Below are positions 13,228 to 27,200 of a stretch of DNA of 64,000 nt, one piece after another. Numbering within the stretch: position 1 is the first letter of the stretch; every line of letters begins with the position of its first letter. The notes beneath the pieces are model-generated. The model did no database searches and had not been told where the DNA came from. It worked only from the letters and a program-made list of their open reading frames with translations. The stretch covers positions 39,883,909 to 39,947,908 of the forward strand of contig CM060184.1 of the NCBI GenBank assembly GCA_030549335.1, in the 5' to 3' direction. Both the position numbers and the translations under genes were made by a program. The DNA is from Pontederia crassipes (lineage: Eukaryota; Streptophyta; Magnoliopsida; Commelinales; Pontederiaceae).

Positions 13228-14177
13228 GGAGAATATTAGGGTAGCGCTCATACATTTAGAATCATTCGATCTGTGCACGTATCAAATGTGTGCTGGTTCA
13301 GAGGGTTCACCCGATTCGAGAGTGTCGATTTGCACGGCATAATTCACGAGTGTCTCACTCGGTTCGTACGGTATTCGTCCGATTCGTACCTCTCTGCATG
13401 GCAACAACGACGATATTGGGTGACAGAGTTCAGCGAGAAAGGAAGAAGACATGCCCTGAGATGTGTAGAGAAAGGGAGAAGACACGCTTTGATATCTGCG
13501 AACACCATTGTCGATCTGTGAACGTCAGTCTGAGATGTGCAAAGAAAGGGAAGACATCATCAATCCATCACCATCCACCCTGAACCATGCATCCTCGCCC
13601 TCACTCGCAAATCGCCGCAAGATCGTCGATCGCCATCTGCCCTCCGTGCAAGATCATTGTCCTTCAGCGCGGCAACGAGAAAGAAGGGCGTCGGCCCCCT
13701 CCACAGGGGCTGAAGCTCCCTTTTTTTGCAGCCGTCAACATGAGACGCAGAGAAGGGGTAAGGGAGACTCACAAATAAAAAAGGGGCATCGTCCCCCCCT
13801 TTTTTTCTTTGCGCTCGCTGGCATGACAACGAAAAAAAGGGGTGTCGACCTCCTTTTTTGCAGTCACTGATGTGATAGAGAGGGGATGAGGCGCAAAGAG
13901 GGGGGAGGGGGGAGGAGGGGAGATGCGAAGAGAGGGGGAAGGAGCTCGCTGAAGCCAAACCACTCGCAGCTTGCCAAATCCATATTCACTATGTCGTGTG
14001 TGTGGAGGAGTTTCGTCGTCGTGCAAGTCCCCTCATCGGAGCTTCGCCGTCGCCTGTCGACTGTTTGCCTTGCGCCATCGTCGCTCGGAGGAGAAAATGT
14101 CTAGCTCGCCCTCTTGCATGGGATCTCATTGCCATCGTGAGAGAGAGCGGCCACCATCGGAGCACCCTAATATTCCC

Positions 14178-14178
<1 letters not shown>
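13228..14178. mobile_element. Candidate non-autonomous TIR element sharing end motif with the 42.5-kb MULE
   Basis: The left end reads GGAGAATATTAGGGT followed by GC. The right end, read on the minus strand, is GGGGAATATTAGGGTGC. Both ends abut microsatellite DNA (TA/AG left, CATA/TA right). The interior is GC-rich and holds short CCCC/GGGG-bounded repeats (13640-13900), but no recognisable protein. The inverted similarity is clear only for about 20 bases, so the element status is a proposal. The end motif resembles that of the large MULE at 42539 (GAGGTATATTAGGGTGC). Confidence 0.45.

Positions 14179-14182
<4 letters not shown>

Positions 14183-14224
<42 letters not shown>
14183..14224. repeat. 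(CATA)n(TA)n microsatellite
   Basis: Five to six CATA units followed by about 20 bases of alternating TA, directly right of the preceding candidate element. Confidence 0.95.
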
Positions 14225-14225
<1 letters not shown>

Positions 14226-15227
14226 AGGCGTCAATGATACAAGCTTTTACACATTTAATTTCACATAAAAAATATGTTTTTTTGTGATCTACATATGCAA
14301 AAATTAGTTAGAAAGTAGCAATTCATTTTAATGAGTTAACTAATTAACTTAAATTTTGAGCATTTTCACATTAATAAAACCATTCAAATGATTAATTGGA
14401 CCCATCGCGTTAGCATTACTCTTTAGAAAATATAAATTTAAGAATCATGAGAGATACATGTAATAAAACTTTGAGATTACCTTTTCGTTAGTTTCTCTAG
14501 TTATGTTTATTTAGAGGTTGCACATCAAAGTTCTCATAAAATATATTATTACTTAATTTTACCAAGTACATAATCGACGTTAGGAAATAATGAGTACAAG
14601 CAATTTGAGTTCCTAATTGAGATATGATAGTTGGAATTAGGTCAAATATATCCTCAGTAAAACGTGTATAATTTTCTTTTGGCCAATCGAATTAGTCACC
14701 GCTAGTAGTCAATACATATAAATGAAAACAAGAAATTAAAGGAACTTGCACTAGAGGTCCATTGAATCACCATGTAGCGTTAGTTTTGTCTTGCACGAAA
14801 AATGTGCTACGTAGTTATTTCCTTACTAATATGTTATGGGATCAAATTAATCGAATATATACTAGAGCATTTGGGTAGAGTGATAAGCCACTAATCCTTA
14901 AGTAAGATTTCAAATTTGAGTACTTTTAAAAAACTTTTATTGAGACAATTTTATCGAATTAAAATTAGTTGGACTCGATGATAGATCAAACTTTCAACTT
15001 ATAGAGTGAACACATAATCGTTAGCACCATCAACTACCGAGAGCTTGCTACCAAAAAAATAATTGAATATAAGTAAAATTTTAAATACATAAGATTAAGG
15101 ATATAAGAATTGTGCAGCGTATTTATTTCTTGCATAGAGCAACCAATTTGGGTAGATTCAATCACGAGTTTATTTTGTAGATATTGTACCACATCAAAAT
15201 TTCATAAAAATTTAAAACCTTCTATAA
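14225..15227. other. AT-rich intergenic DNA, nothing recognised
   Basis: One kilobase of AT-rich sequence with no ORF of interest, no inverted repeat ends and no RNA gene that I can recognise. Confidence 0.6.
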
Positions 15228-17632
15228 TGATGACCTCGAATTTTTTAATGCCCGAAATAGGAAAGGGTGCCCGATATCACGATGAGTCGACAGTGCAGTC
15301 AATGCTCCACCGGATAGTCGAAACTATTTCAAACGTCCGGAAGCACGATGGACAGAACAGTGGTCTCCTCCGTTGTACCACCATAATGGAGGGGATTTAT
15401 AACCCCTCCACAATTATTTATGAGCTTTGAAAGGTCACAAACCTACCTCCATGATTACAACCATAAAAACTCTCCCAAAATCCATCCCCTCTCTTCTTGA
15501 GCTTCTCATCTCCTTTTGCCTTCATTTTCTTTTTGTCTTCTTCCATGTTTCGACTTGGTCAGAAGGTGTGGAAGGGACCTCTATTGGTGCTGAGATGGTG
15601 AAGAACCAAGGAGGACAAAGGGGAAGGAATTAGAACTTGAATCCACGAAGCAGAAATCGAAGGTCATGAAATTTTTCGGATTGATGTTGCATGTTTAAGG
15701 ATTGTTTTATGCTAGAAAAGGGTAGAAATAATGCTATATGATTCGGATTCAATGATCATGATCCATCATGATTGTTATCATATCGTTTTTTATATTCTTG
15801 ACCAATCGATATGCTATGTTTCAATTTGATGATAGATAAGATCATGATGATATGTTTTAGGTAGATAAATTATGGATTAGGATGTTCCTTTAATATGATA
15901 ATTTCTGCTTATTATGGATCAAATTGTGGTTGCTGAAGTTGGATTCATTTATGCATAATAATAGAATTTGCAAGGTTAGTTTCATACAAGAGTACATGAT
16001 GAAGATAATATGAAATTTGATAAGATTCATGTTAAGATACGCCTCTAAATCATGTCATGTGTTAGTAAAATGTTTATTTAAGATTACTATTGGGGTTGTA
16101 TTAAAAATTTTATTGAAAACTTAAGAATTTTGCAATGACCTACGACTCTGCCGACTGAAATGAATAACTAATCCTCTTTTGGGCATCCGAATCACCTCGG
16201 CAAGAGGATATCAACTACTAGATTAGACGTCTGATCCTGGATTAGGCCCGAACTAGAAATGTCGAGACAAGAACCCGGTAAAGATCGCCAGTCCAATCGA
16301 TCGATCTTGGATCAGGACTGTCCATACCAAAAAATAATTCAACGGTCGGTGGAAAGCCATTTCAGTTGGTTGAGGATCATGGACTGGTTCCGTTGGATGA
16401 TCGGTCAAATTTCGGATGTCTAAAATTCTCAACCAAAAGTTTGAGAACCTTGCATGTGCAATATCGAACGACCGCAACCTAATCGGATGACCGACCCGTA
16501 CAGAGCCTTGGAACGACAGAAAGATAAATTAAGAATAGGAGTTCGAACACCTTTCGAACGCTCGATATATGCAAACAAAATGGACGTATGAACTTATATT
16601 AGACAATCACTAGATACACTAGAGTGGACAGCCGTTTGACTTTCGAGCATCCGTTCCTTGGACAGAGAATGAATATGACCTTAACTAAAAATCATAATTT
16701 TGATTAATCTCTATCCATATAACTATACACTTCCCTATGGATACTTAATAATAATCTGGAGCCACCTTACAACCTTGATTGATCAAAATGATCAAAATAT
16801 AGGTTCATAGATAATAAAGATAAAAGATGAAGGTTACCATTGCCTATCTAGATGGGAGGTTATCATCCTTGAGACACTCCGCCTACTGATGTTATCAACT
16901 TGGGAGAGGTCATCTTCCCTTTACGAGGCATTTGCTGTGGCACTGATCCCTCATGGTCTAGGTTACTCACTTGTATGTTTGCAATGATATTTTCTAAAAG
17001 TGAAAAGCTCTTTCAACTCATGCGCAAGATGAAATGAAATGAATGATTAAAGATGAATGAAAGGACTATGTTCTTATGAACATGAATAATGAATATGAAT
17101 ATGAAATGAAATAAAATGACATAGAACTATGATGATTTTCTTTTTATTACTCTCATATCTTCATAATATGTTTTTTTTTCATGTATATGGATCATCTTTA
17201 TGACCTACTATGAATTCACACTTAGCTTTATGTTAACAGTTGAACTTGCTCCCATGTGTGATCCCAATAGGTATATGAGGTACTTGCGAGTCACGTTGAT
17301 GTGTGTGCAGCGATTTCAGCTCGGGTGATGTGTGCACATAGTTATCTAGAGTGGTTATGAGTTTTTTATTTTATTATGTTTTACTTGGATATGATGTATG
17401 GACATGTATAATGGCATGAACTTTATATGCCTCATGAGATGTTGGATATGATGTACCTTTTCATTTATGTTATTAGCTTTTGCATTTTCTTAGTCAATTG
17501 ATGCAATATTTTATTTTAAAGTCTTCCGCTTATGTGGCACGTTTCTTGACCATCCGTCAAAGAAGTACCGAAAAAAGTAGCGCAACGAATACAGATTTCG
17601 CCTCATGGGGGGTCAAATTTTGAGGCGTTGCA
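15228..17632. mobile_element. Probable solo LTR of a Ty3/gypsy-type element
   Basis: The block starts TGATGACCTCGAATTTTT and ends GGTCAAATTTTGAGGCGTTGCA-like sequence, giving TG...CA ends. The start (GACCTCGAATTTTT) and end (GAGGCGTTGCA) closely resemble the LTR ends of the intact chromovirus at 52353 (TGTAACGACCTGAATTTT ... GGGGCGTTA). Length of 2.4 kb is usual for such LTRs. A clear 5-bp target duplication is not seen (tataa against aatat), and the left border could be 15231. No internal domain follows, so a solo LTR is the simplest reading. Confidence 0.5.
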
Positions 17633-18278
17633 AATATAGACATCCATTTGTATCCTTCCCTATAATTATTATCTTATATTTCATGTTAGGAGAAAACAAA
17701 AGGAGCTTAGTTGAATAGCTCTTAGAAATTCTTTTTCTAAAAATCAAGTTATTACGAGCCTTCAGTTTTCCTTCACATATTCAATTGAACGTTACATGTA
17801 AATATGATGAGAAAAAAGAATGCACAATGGAGGCAACGAATCAAAATAATATTAACTTAAATCTGGCAGAAAAAATGCTGAAGAATATGACAAATCGTCT
17901 GTCTGAATGATACATGTACAACAAATATTCTAAAACCAGCAGGGAGATGGGGCATATGATACCACCACAAAGATGCCACTATACTACAAAATGACCTCTT
18001 GGATTTTGCCTTTTTCAGCCTAGAATTTCCAATTCTAAAGATCTATTGCACTTTCAAGGAGTCTAACGAGGGATGATTCAAAGTTCCTGTCAGGTCACAT
18101 TCATCAACAGATTTAATGTAACTGTATGTACCTACATTGTGATCCAGGAGTTGCCAGAGACTTCAACAAGTTGTCAAAATAGTTTCCATGTGAAGTCATG
18201 GCACCATTGCTCCCTGTGCATCAGAGGCACTTCTACAAAAAACTTGTTGCTCAATGCTCACTACATGCACACATAGAA
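17633..18278. other. 3' flank of the TRP-like gene
   Basis: AT-rich sequence downstream of the stop codon of the TRP-like membrane protein gene. It probably contains that gene's 3' UTR on the minus strand. No other gene is recognised. Confidence 0.5.
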
Positions 18279-21200
18279 TTACTTGGATGAGAAAATTGCT
18301 TCCAGATCCTTATACAACCCTTTTGATTTCGCTGTAGTGTCTGCCTTTGCCTTGTGGTCGGACGATGAAGTGACGGAAGAGCTCCGACTTCTCTTGCCAC
18401 TCCAAAAGCCCCTTCTTCCTTGTGTGCTGCTTGAAGGGTCCGCTGGAGCTCCTTCGTCTTCCTTACTGAAACTGGCCTTTGCAAGTTCTCTCAGTTGTCG
18501 CAGCCACGGTCTCTCATTGGTACTTGAATTTGTCTGGATTTGTTCTGTAGGTGCACTGTTCCCATCTCCATGGTTTGATGCTGCAGACTGCTCAGTCAGT
18601 TCCTCTAGCAGCTTCGAAGGTAGACAAATGAGCAAAAGTCCACCAAGGGCTGTCTTTAGTCCTGAAAAGAATGAGTCTCCGTGCAAGTTCATTCGAACAA
18701 TCTGTCGATACAATGAATACCATACGTTGATCAGTTGTGAAATGAATCCTGCAAGGAACATTGCCAGCATGAAGTATCCTATTCCCTTATCACCGGCACT
18801 CGAGAAATCCCTTTCTAGAAGTGCAAGACAAGCACCAAAAAGACCCACCTCACTAGCTACTGTGATTATCTCAACAAGTTGCACTCTCTTCTTTATAAAT
18901 GGCTTCTTCAGCAAAATGAAGAAAAGCTGAAAAGAAGTGATGGACAGTATGACAATTGTTGGCGTCCGATGAGGTCTGCTAGTAGAATAAGCACCAGCAA
19001 TTACTCCAAGCACGACGCGTTTAACTGATTCGAGAAAAGTATAATAGATTCTTAGAATTCCAAAGAGCTTCTGGATGAAAGGGGCTTCTGCATCTTCATT
19101 TTCATCTTCCGAAGCGATGATGCGGTCTTCATGTTTTCCTTGTGTTCTCCCACTCGAAATCTGTGTCAGCATGTATTTTGGTGGACCTCGGAGGTCCTCA
19201 AATAGAGGGCCTAGTTTTGTTAGATTGCTTGAATTTTGCTGACTTTTCCAGGTCCATTGACCTCTTTTCCCAGGACCTAAAGTTGCACGGATGATCTCTT
19301 GGTACCAATGGAACACTTGCCCCTCTTGATGCACTTCTTTATACTGCAGAAGCTTCCCCAGGGTGATGCCCAGAGAGAGAAACAACAGCAAGGCTATAAT
19401 GAAAGAAGTACAAACCCCCAGAAGGATGATTCCAACTACTATACCTGCAGTGCTTTTCCCTTGATAAGGAAGAAAATTCAACACATCAGAAGATTGAAGT
19501 AGATACATGCATTTTGAATGCAAAATAAACTAAAATCAAACATAAAGTTAACTCCTCTAGACAAAAAATTATGGTATCTTTATAAGTGTTTTAGCCATGG
19601 AAAACATCTCACAACTAAATATTGAAGTTTCTGTAATTATTACCTTTTATTATATTTGCAGAGGCCATGCATATACAAGGCAATGCTAACAAGATCAAGA
19701 ATATTTCAAATCTGGGGAACAAAAGAGCTCCATACTCGTTCTGCAATTTTTCTGATCGTTTTCTTCTGAATTTTATTATGAAGAAAACTATGATGTGTAG
19801 TACAATCAATCCACCACCAATTGCGGCTAGCCAAAACATGTTTCTGGCGAAATACTTCCACCTGTGACATAAGTAAACTCAGAAGTCGTAAAAGCATCTA
19901 CAGTTATCTAGGATAAAGGATAATCTTCTGTTAAACATCATATCTTGAGATAGTTTATTACTTGGCATAATATAAATATTTGATGTAAACTGTATAAAGT
20001 TACAACGCAGACCAATCAACTAAGAGTATTGCAGAACTGTACTTGTCTTAGGCATAAAAGATTATAGGATCAATCAGTAATTAAATTCTCTCTTGCTTTA
20101 TTTAAATCTACCTCTCTGAAGCTTGTGAAGTCACAATATATTCAGCCTTTGGCATCATATTTTGGTTCTGAAATGAAAATAATAAAAGTTAATCAAACTA
20201 ATAAAAAATACATCACCCATGTAAAAGAAAGATCATGACCACAGTAGAGAATGGTTTTTTAACACGAAACCAAACAAACCTCAAAAAATGACATATATTC
20301 AGCTGCGGTTAATGGCCTTCCAGTAACAGAAGAGGCAGCATCAAACGTTGGATTCGTCATTGTTGACAGCAGAATACTTTTCAACTTGTTTCTGCCCCAT
20401 AGCTTGTTATATGTACCAGGAGAACTTGAACGTTCAGCATATGAATTGAAAGTTGCAGTTTCCCATGGAAGATGAAGATATGGAATTGTCCATTGTAAAC
20501 CTCTCACAAATTCGTAATATGCAATCGGCATAGTAACAGGTAACCATCTAGAGAGCGCAAAGACCTGAACATGACACACAATTCTCTGCAGTAGACAAGA
20601 AAAGAAAGTGAGTGTTCTCTTTCATTTTTCTTTATGTGCATATATTTCTTCGTCGGATGTTAAAGTGAACTGGAATAATTTGATGTAAGAGAACCATGGT
20701 GCATTTTATGTTCTAGAATTATAAGCAATCATTTCAAAATAAATAAATAAACGACATGTACAGAATTGCTTACAAAGACCTTGTGCCAATTGTTTAGCTG
20801 TCATGTGTAAAATATTTCAGTCCAGAAATAAAACTTGCACTTTCAAAGAAACACTTCACAACACACATGCATTATAAAAAAGTAATGACAATTCACATAC
20901 TAGTTGTTAATCATGAAAAATTGCACAAGCGTGTTATTAATCAGGATAGATTTAATAATGTAAGGATTCTTCATACAGTACTGGCATTTGATTTTGTGGA
21001 AAATCAACCCTACAAACACAATGGCTTGTTTCGGTAGTGGAAACCTTGTCATGAAAGCAACTTTAATAAGACATTGAGAAGACATCATATGCCATGAAAA
21101 CAAATCTTGTCAGGATAGAAAGCAACTTTACCATAAGATTTCTTGATGGTTCAGAAACCAAATATGCTGGACGTCTTGGAAATGATCCAGATGATAGCAG

Positions 21201-24200
21201 AGAAGCAGTTGAAATAGTTAGGATCACCGCAATAGTTGATGTTAAAGAGAGTGCCACAGTAGCCAGGAGAGAAAACAATGAAGACAATGTAGGTATGGAA
21301 TCTGTTGCACACAAGAAATAGGATGATCTGGTAGGAATTTACTAACACCTAAACAATTTAATAGAATAAAATATCTTTATTAATAAGAAAAATCTGAACC
21401 TGGACAAGTCCATACATTTTGAAGTCTACCAATATAGTAATATCATTAGTATGGTACAATATACAACTTTCTCAATGTATAATTGTGAACAATTTAAAGT
21501 TGACTCCGGTGAATTTAACGAGGAATCACCATGAAAGCTCTGATAATACTTTTACTATGTCGACCCATCCAATTAAAAGCAAATAAAAGTTAACATATCA
21601 CAATAATTCTTTTCTCCAGTAGAATATACGGGTCGTGAATTTTTTATTCCCTGTTATCATGCACATTATTAGAATAAGTGAAAAATACTTATAACAAGTT
21701 AAAAATAGCAAAGATAACTGAATATTTTTTTCAACATGTTATTGGCAAGTGCTCACAGTACATGACATGTACAACAGGCTTCTTTTCAAGGTACATCCAA
21801 GCCTAATAGAATCTTGAAACCTGTTGTCAGTTAGTCAAATTACATTTAACAAATTTGGGTCATAAGAAATAATTAAAAAGCAGACAGAAAATTATTAACC
21901 TTTGATAACGATAACAAGATAGTCAATGGAAATGTGTCAGCGGAAGAACTTCAATAGTTCTGCCTTCTGGTACACAAATCCTAAGTTGTGTGAAAATTAA
22001 CTTATGCTTCATCACAATGTTGTTCATTAAACCAAAACTACTCCAACTCTAATTTTTGTGATAGGCTTCTTGTTGGGAATAGAACACCGAGGATTGATGA
22101 ATAATCAAAACAACGAAAGAAAGAGAAGATGAACACAGAGATTTAACGTGATAAAACTCTCTTGATCAATGTGAACAAGAGAGAAATATCCACGGGCAAA
22201 GGAGGCCGTCGCCAGGAATTTCACTATGAGTCAAAAGAGAGAGTACATCATATAAAACCCTAACCCTCATATATAAAGGTCCATACCGCGGGGGGCTTCG
22301 CCCCTCGCACCTCCCACGAGAATCAGTGGCAGGCTACGGGCTTGGGCCGTTCAAGCCCTCCGCTTCCGCCACAGATTCTCATTTTTCCTCCTTTTTTTTT
22401 CATAATTTTGGGTATAACTCCGCCTATGTTTTATAGCCGGTCCCAAGCCCGGATAAAGGAGGAGGGTTGTGTTAGGCCCCGACAGCCAGTGTAAAACTCT
22501 GTCGAATCTCATGAACATGGATCAATGAATTGGCGTCGTAAGATCCATGTAGCCGACCCCACCTAGTGGGATAAGGCTTTGTTGTTGACTTTTTTTTATA
22601 ATTTTGGGTACATGGTACATAATTCAAGGCACATCAACACTTCTGTTTAATTATTGATATTTGAAGATACAAGATATAATGACCTCTAATCGCAAATGAG
22701 AAAATATTCTTACAGTGACTAATTTGAAGATGGTTTGAAGGGAGGTTCTTGTTTCCAGCAACATCAGCTGTTATATTTCCTGGAACTTCAACTGATACAA
22801 TGCTGCTATTTGCATGTATTTCAATGGTGTAAATGCTCTTACTTATTTCATGAAAGCTGTTTACAAATAAATGGTTGAGAGTAGATAATACAATTGACTG
22901 ACAAATTAATCCTAATATAGTTATATCAGAGATTGTAAATACCTCTTCAAAGAACCTCCAGAAATTGATATAGCTGAAGAATTGAAATAAAAAACAGGCT
23001 TCAAAAACTTGACTAACACAGGTATTGTGTCTTGCCTTGTCCTGCCACTAGAAATGGTACTCAATCTGACGGAAGGCCTTTGTGAATCTAACCAATTATA
23101 ATTAGCATGCTTGTTAATACAACAATCAAAATGAAACAATTTTAAGAATAAATAAGAACTTAACTAGTGAAAATTTCAGCAACATTATATGGCAGATAAC
23201 AAATTGCTCATCTGTGGACGTTACATGAGGAAATATAGTGAACTTAAAAGTCATTATAGCTAGTACATGGATTTTGTCAACATGTCAGATGACGAAATGA
23301 CTAATAGGACAACTTTGCATGCTGATTATTTCAAAATATGTTTTTTATAAATTAACAAAGTCACTAGTTAAAGAAACCTATTGTTATTGAAAGTATATGG
23401 CACATGTTTATGAATAAAAATAGCAAACATCACAGGAAATTGTAATTTCAGGATATTGTTATTATAGTTAAGCTATCGAGCTCTCCACAGTTCACATTTA
23501 TCTTTTGGAATAACATATGTTGGTTTTCTATTGTCATGAAAGGAAAATTAGACATAGAGATTTATAAATAAATGGTTTGTAGAGCTCAAAGGTACCATAA
23601 AGAAATGTTAGTGGATCTGATGGAGAGACTGGTGTCCCTTGTCTGCTGATTATGGAAGCAGTGTCACATGTCACAGTAAGAATAGCTATATCTGACACGT
23701 TATGCACCTATGAACCAATTGCCAAAAAAAAAAATTTAGAGAACTAATTTTGAAATAACTTCACAGAGGAGTGGCAATTGTGATATGGGAAACTTACCAA
23801 GTAACCAAAACGGCGATTTCCAAGAGTATTTCTATTAGTAGGAATAAGTAAACCATTACTTGAACTAAGTGCATTAAGGATTTCTCCTGATGAATTTAGA
23901 ACTGGAACTGAGAAAGACAAATGAACTTTTAGGCTCTGCATGTTGGTAGCTTCAACTGTTCTTACATCACCATTCAGTTGTAGTAGCTTTTTCGGGATAT
24001 TTGTTGTCAAGTTCATATATACATTTCTTCTATCTACAAGACACAACAATGAGATAGTGTGTAAGCAGTGGATATATATGTAAGCAAGTAGCAAAACTAA
24101 CTTGTTGTCAATGTTTACAGATCAAAATCATTAATTTTCGAAACTAATCAGTAATTAAGGTATGCACTAGCAACAAGGAAAACTAGGGCTAGAGCACTAT

Positions 24201-27200
24201 GAATTAGATCTACCGATCCATATTTAGTAAACTTAAATAATTTACTTTAATAGATAAGAAAATGAAAAGGTTAATAAGTTTTGTAGTCATGATGCAATCC
24301 CAGGAAGAATAAAAAGATTGCACGCATAAAAAAGTTATCCAAGATTGACTGATGGCTCAATAACATATCTCATGTCCACAATTTTCCTTTTGATGGATAA
24401 AAGGAAACTTTAATAGTCAGCACATATATTAAAATCCTCAAAACAACATGCGGCTATCCAAAATTTCAATCCCTAAGCAAAAAGTATGTATGATGTACAA
24501 TGTTCTCTATATATCCACAATTGAGTCAACAACAACAACAACAAAGCCTTATCCCACTAGGTGGGGTCGGCTACATGGATCATACGACGTCATTCCGCTC
24601 TATTAGTAACCAAACCTTTCGGTATATTATTCACCAATAGATCTTGCTCTATTAGTTCGCCAAGTGTCCGCCTTGGCCTCCCTCTCCCTCTTTTAATCGG
24701 ACTCCAGATTATTTGATCTACTCTTCTTACTGGCGCATCTAATGGTCTTCTCTGAACATGACCAAACCATCTCAAACGATTCTCTACCATTTTCTCACTA
24801 ATAGGAGCCACTCCGACTCGTTCACGTATATGGTCATTCCTAATCTTATCTAATCTTGTATGACCACACATCCATCTCAACATCCTCATTTCGGCTACCC
24901 CCACTTTACGTTCATGTTGTCCCTTCATAGCCCAACATTCACTACCATATAACACTGCTGGCCTTATAGCAGTACGATAGAATTTTCCTTTAACTTTATT
25001 GGGTACTTTTCTATCACAAAGAACTCCAGTGGCTTTCCTCCACTTACACCAACCAGCTTGAATTCTATGATTAACATCGTCATCAATCTCACCATCTTGT
25101 TTTACAATTGATCCTAAATATTTAAACTTTGTCACTTGAGGAATTATATCCTCCCCTAGCCTAACTTTCAAATCGTCTCTAAGTTGTTTATTTGTGAAAT
25201 TGCTATGCATATATTCTGTTTTATTCCTACTTAAACGAAAATCCTTTGACTCCAACGTATTTCTCCATATTTCTAATTTTGTATTAATCTCTTCTCTTGA
25301 ATCCACTAAAAGTACTATATCATCCGCAAATAGCATGCACTTAGGTACCTCCTCTGTGATACTCTCGGTTATAGCATCGATAACTAAGTTAAATAGATAC
25401 GGGCTTAAAGCTGATCCTTGATGTAGGCCAATTCCTATAGGAAATTCATTTGTCTCACCTCCGGGTGTTCTAACCCTAGTCAATGCCCCATCGTACATAT
25501 CTTGTATTACCTTAATGTAGGCAACACTCATCCTCTTCTTTTGCAAGGCTTTCCAATGTACATCCCTTGGTACCCGATCATACGCCTTCTCTAAGTCAAT
25601 GAAAGCCATATGTAAGTCTCTTCTCCTACTTCGATACTTCTCCATCATCCCCCTTAGTAAATAAATCGCCTCTGTAGTGGATCTTCCTGGCATGAACCTA
25701 AATTGTCTCTCAGAAATACTAGTCTCCATTCTCAATCTATGCTCAATCACTTTTTCCCATAATTTCATTGTGTGACTCATAAGTTTAATCCCTCTATAAT
25801 TTTGCACAATTCTGAATATCCCCTTTACTTTTGTAAATAGGAACTAATGTACTTAATCTCCAATCATCAGGCATCTTTTTCGACCGTAAAATCTCATTAA
25901 ATAGTTTACATAATCACAACACACATTTTTCTCCTAAACATTTCCAAACTTCAATCGGTATACCATCCGGTCCAACGGCTTTACCATTCTCCATTTTCTT
26001 AAGAGCTTCGCTAACCTCCGAGACTCTAATTCTACGATAAAATGACCTATTAAGCTCACATTCGCTAACTGTCAAGTCCTCCAAATCACAACGGGAACCT
26101 TCACATCCATCATTAAATAGCTTATAGAAATACTCTTCCCATCTGTTCTTAATATCTCCTTCAGTAACTAAAACCTTGCCAACTTCATTTTTTATGCATC
26201 TTACTTGATCCAAATCTCTCGACTCCTTCTCTTTATTCCTTGCAATCTTGTAAATTCTTTATTCACCAGCCTTTGTCCCTAACTCCTTATAAAACCCCTC
26301 ATATGCTTTAGCACGAGCATCACTAACTGCCTTCTTAGCCTCTCTTTTCGCCAAACGATACTTTTCCCAATTGTCAGAACTATTGTCCAAGTGTATCGCA
26401 TTGAAATAATTCTTCTTATTACGCACATTTTCTTGGACCTCCTCATTCCACCACCAAGTCTCCTTATCTCGTGGTCCAAAACCTTTTGATTCTCCTAAAA
26501 TGGCTTTAGCAACCATTTCAACCTTTTTTGCCACATTCTCCCACATGATACTAGCATCTCCTTCTAACTCTCACACACTTTCCTCTAATAACTTACTTCT
26601 AAAAGTCTCTCGCTTCTCCCCCTTTAACTGCCACCACTTGATCTTTCGATCAAAAACTGTTCGAGATTTTGGTTTTATACGTTTCATTTGCATATCAAGA
26701 ACTAACAATCTATGTTGTGTAGTCACCCCATGTCCAGGAATTACTTTGCAATTAGTGCAACGTTTTTTATCAGTATTTCTTGTCAAGAAAAAATCGATTT
26801 GAGACCTATGAGTTCCACTTTTGTATGTGATTAAATGTTCCTCTCTCTTCCGAAAATAAGTGTTGATAATCTTAAGGTCGTATGCTAAAGAAAAATCAAT
26901 AATAGTTTGTCCTTCCTCATTCAACTCCCCAAAACCAAAACCACCATGAACCCTTGCATGTGGTCCTGCCTCTTTACCAACATGTCCATTAAGGTCTCCC
27001 CCAATATAAACTTTCTCGGTTGTTGGTATACTTTCAATCAAACCCTCCATATCTGCCCAAAACTTCTCCTTGAGATGTGATTCTGCTCCTACTTTCTCCT
27101 TGAGATGTTCATAGTCTCCTTTCCAACAATTACTTTCACGGATATGATTCGATCCTCAATCCTTTTAACTTCCACAACATTCTTCCTCCATTCTGCATCC

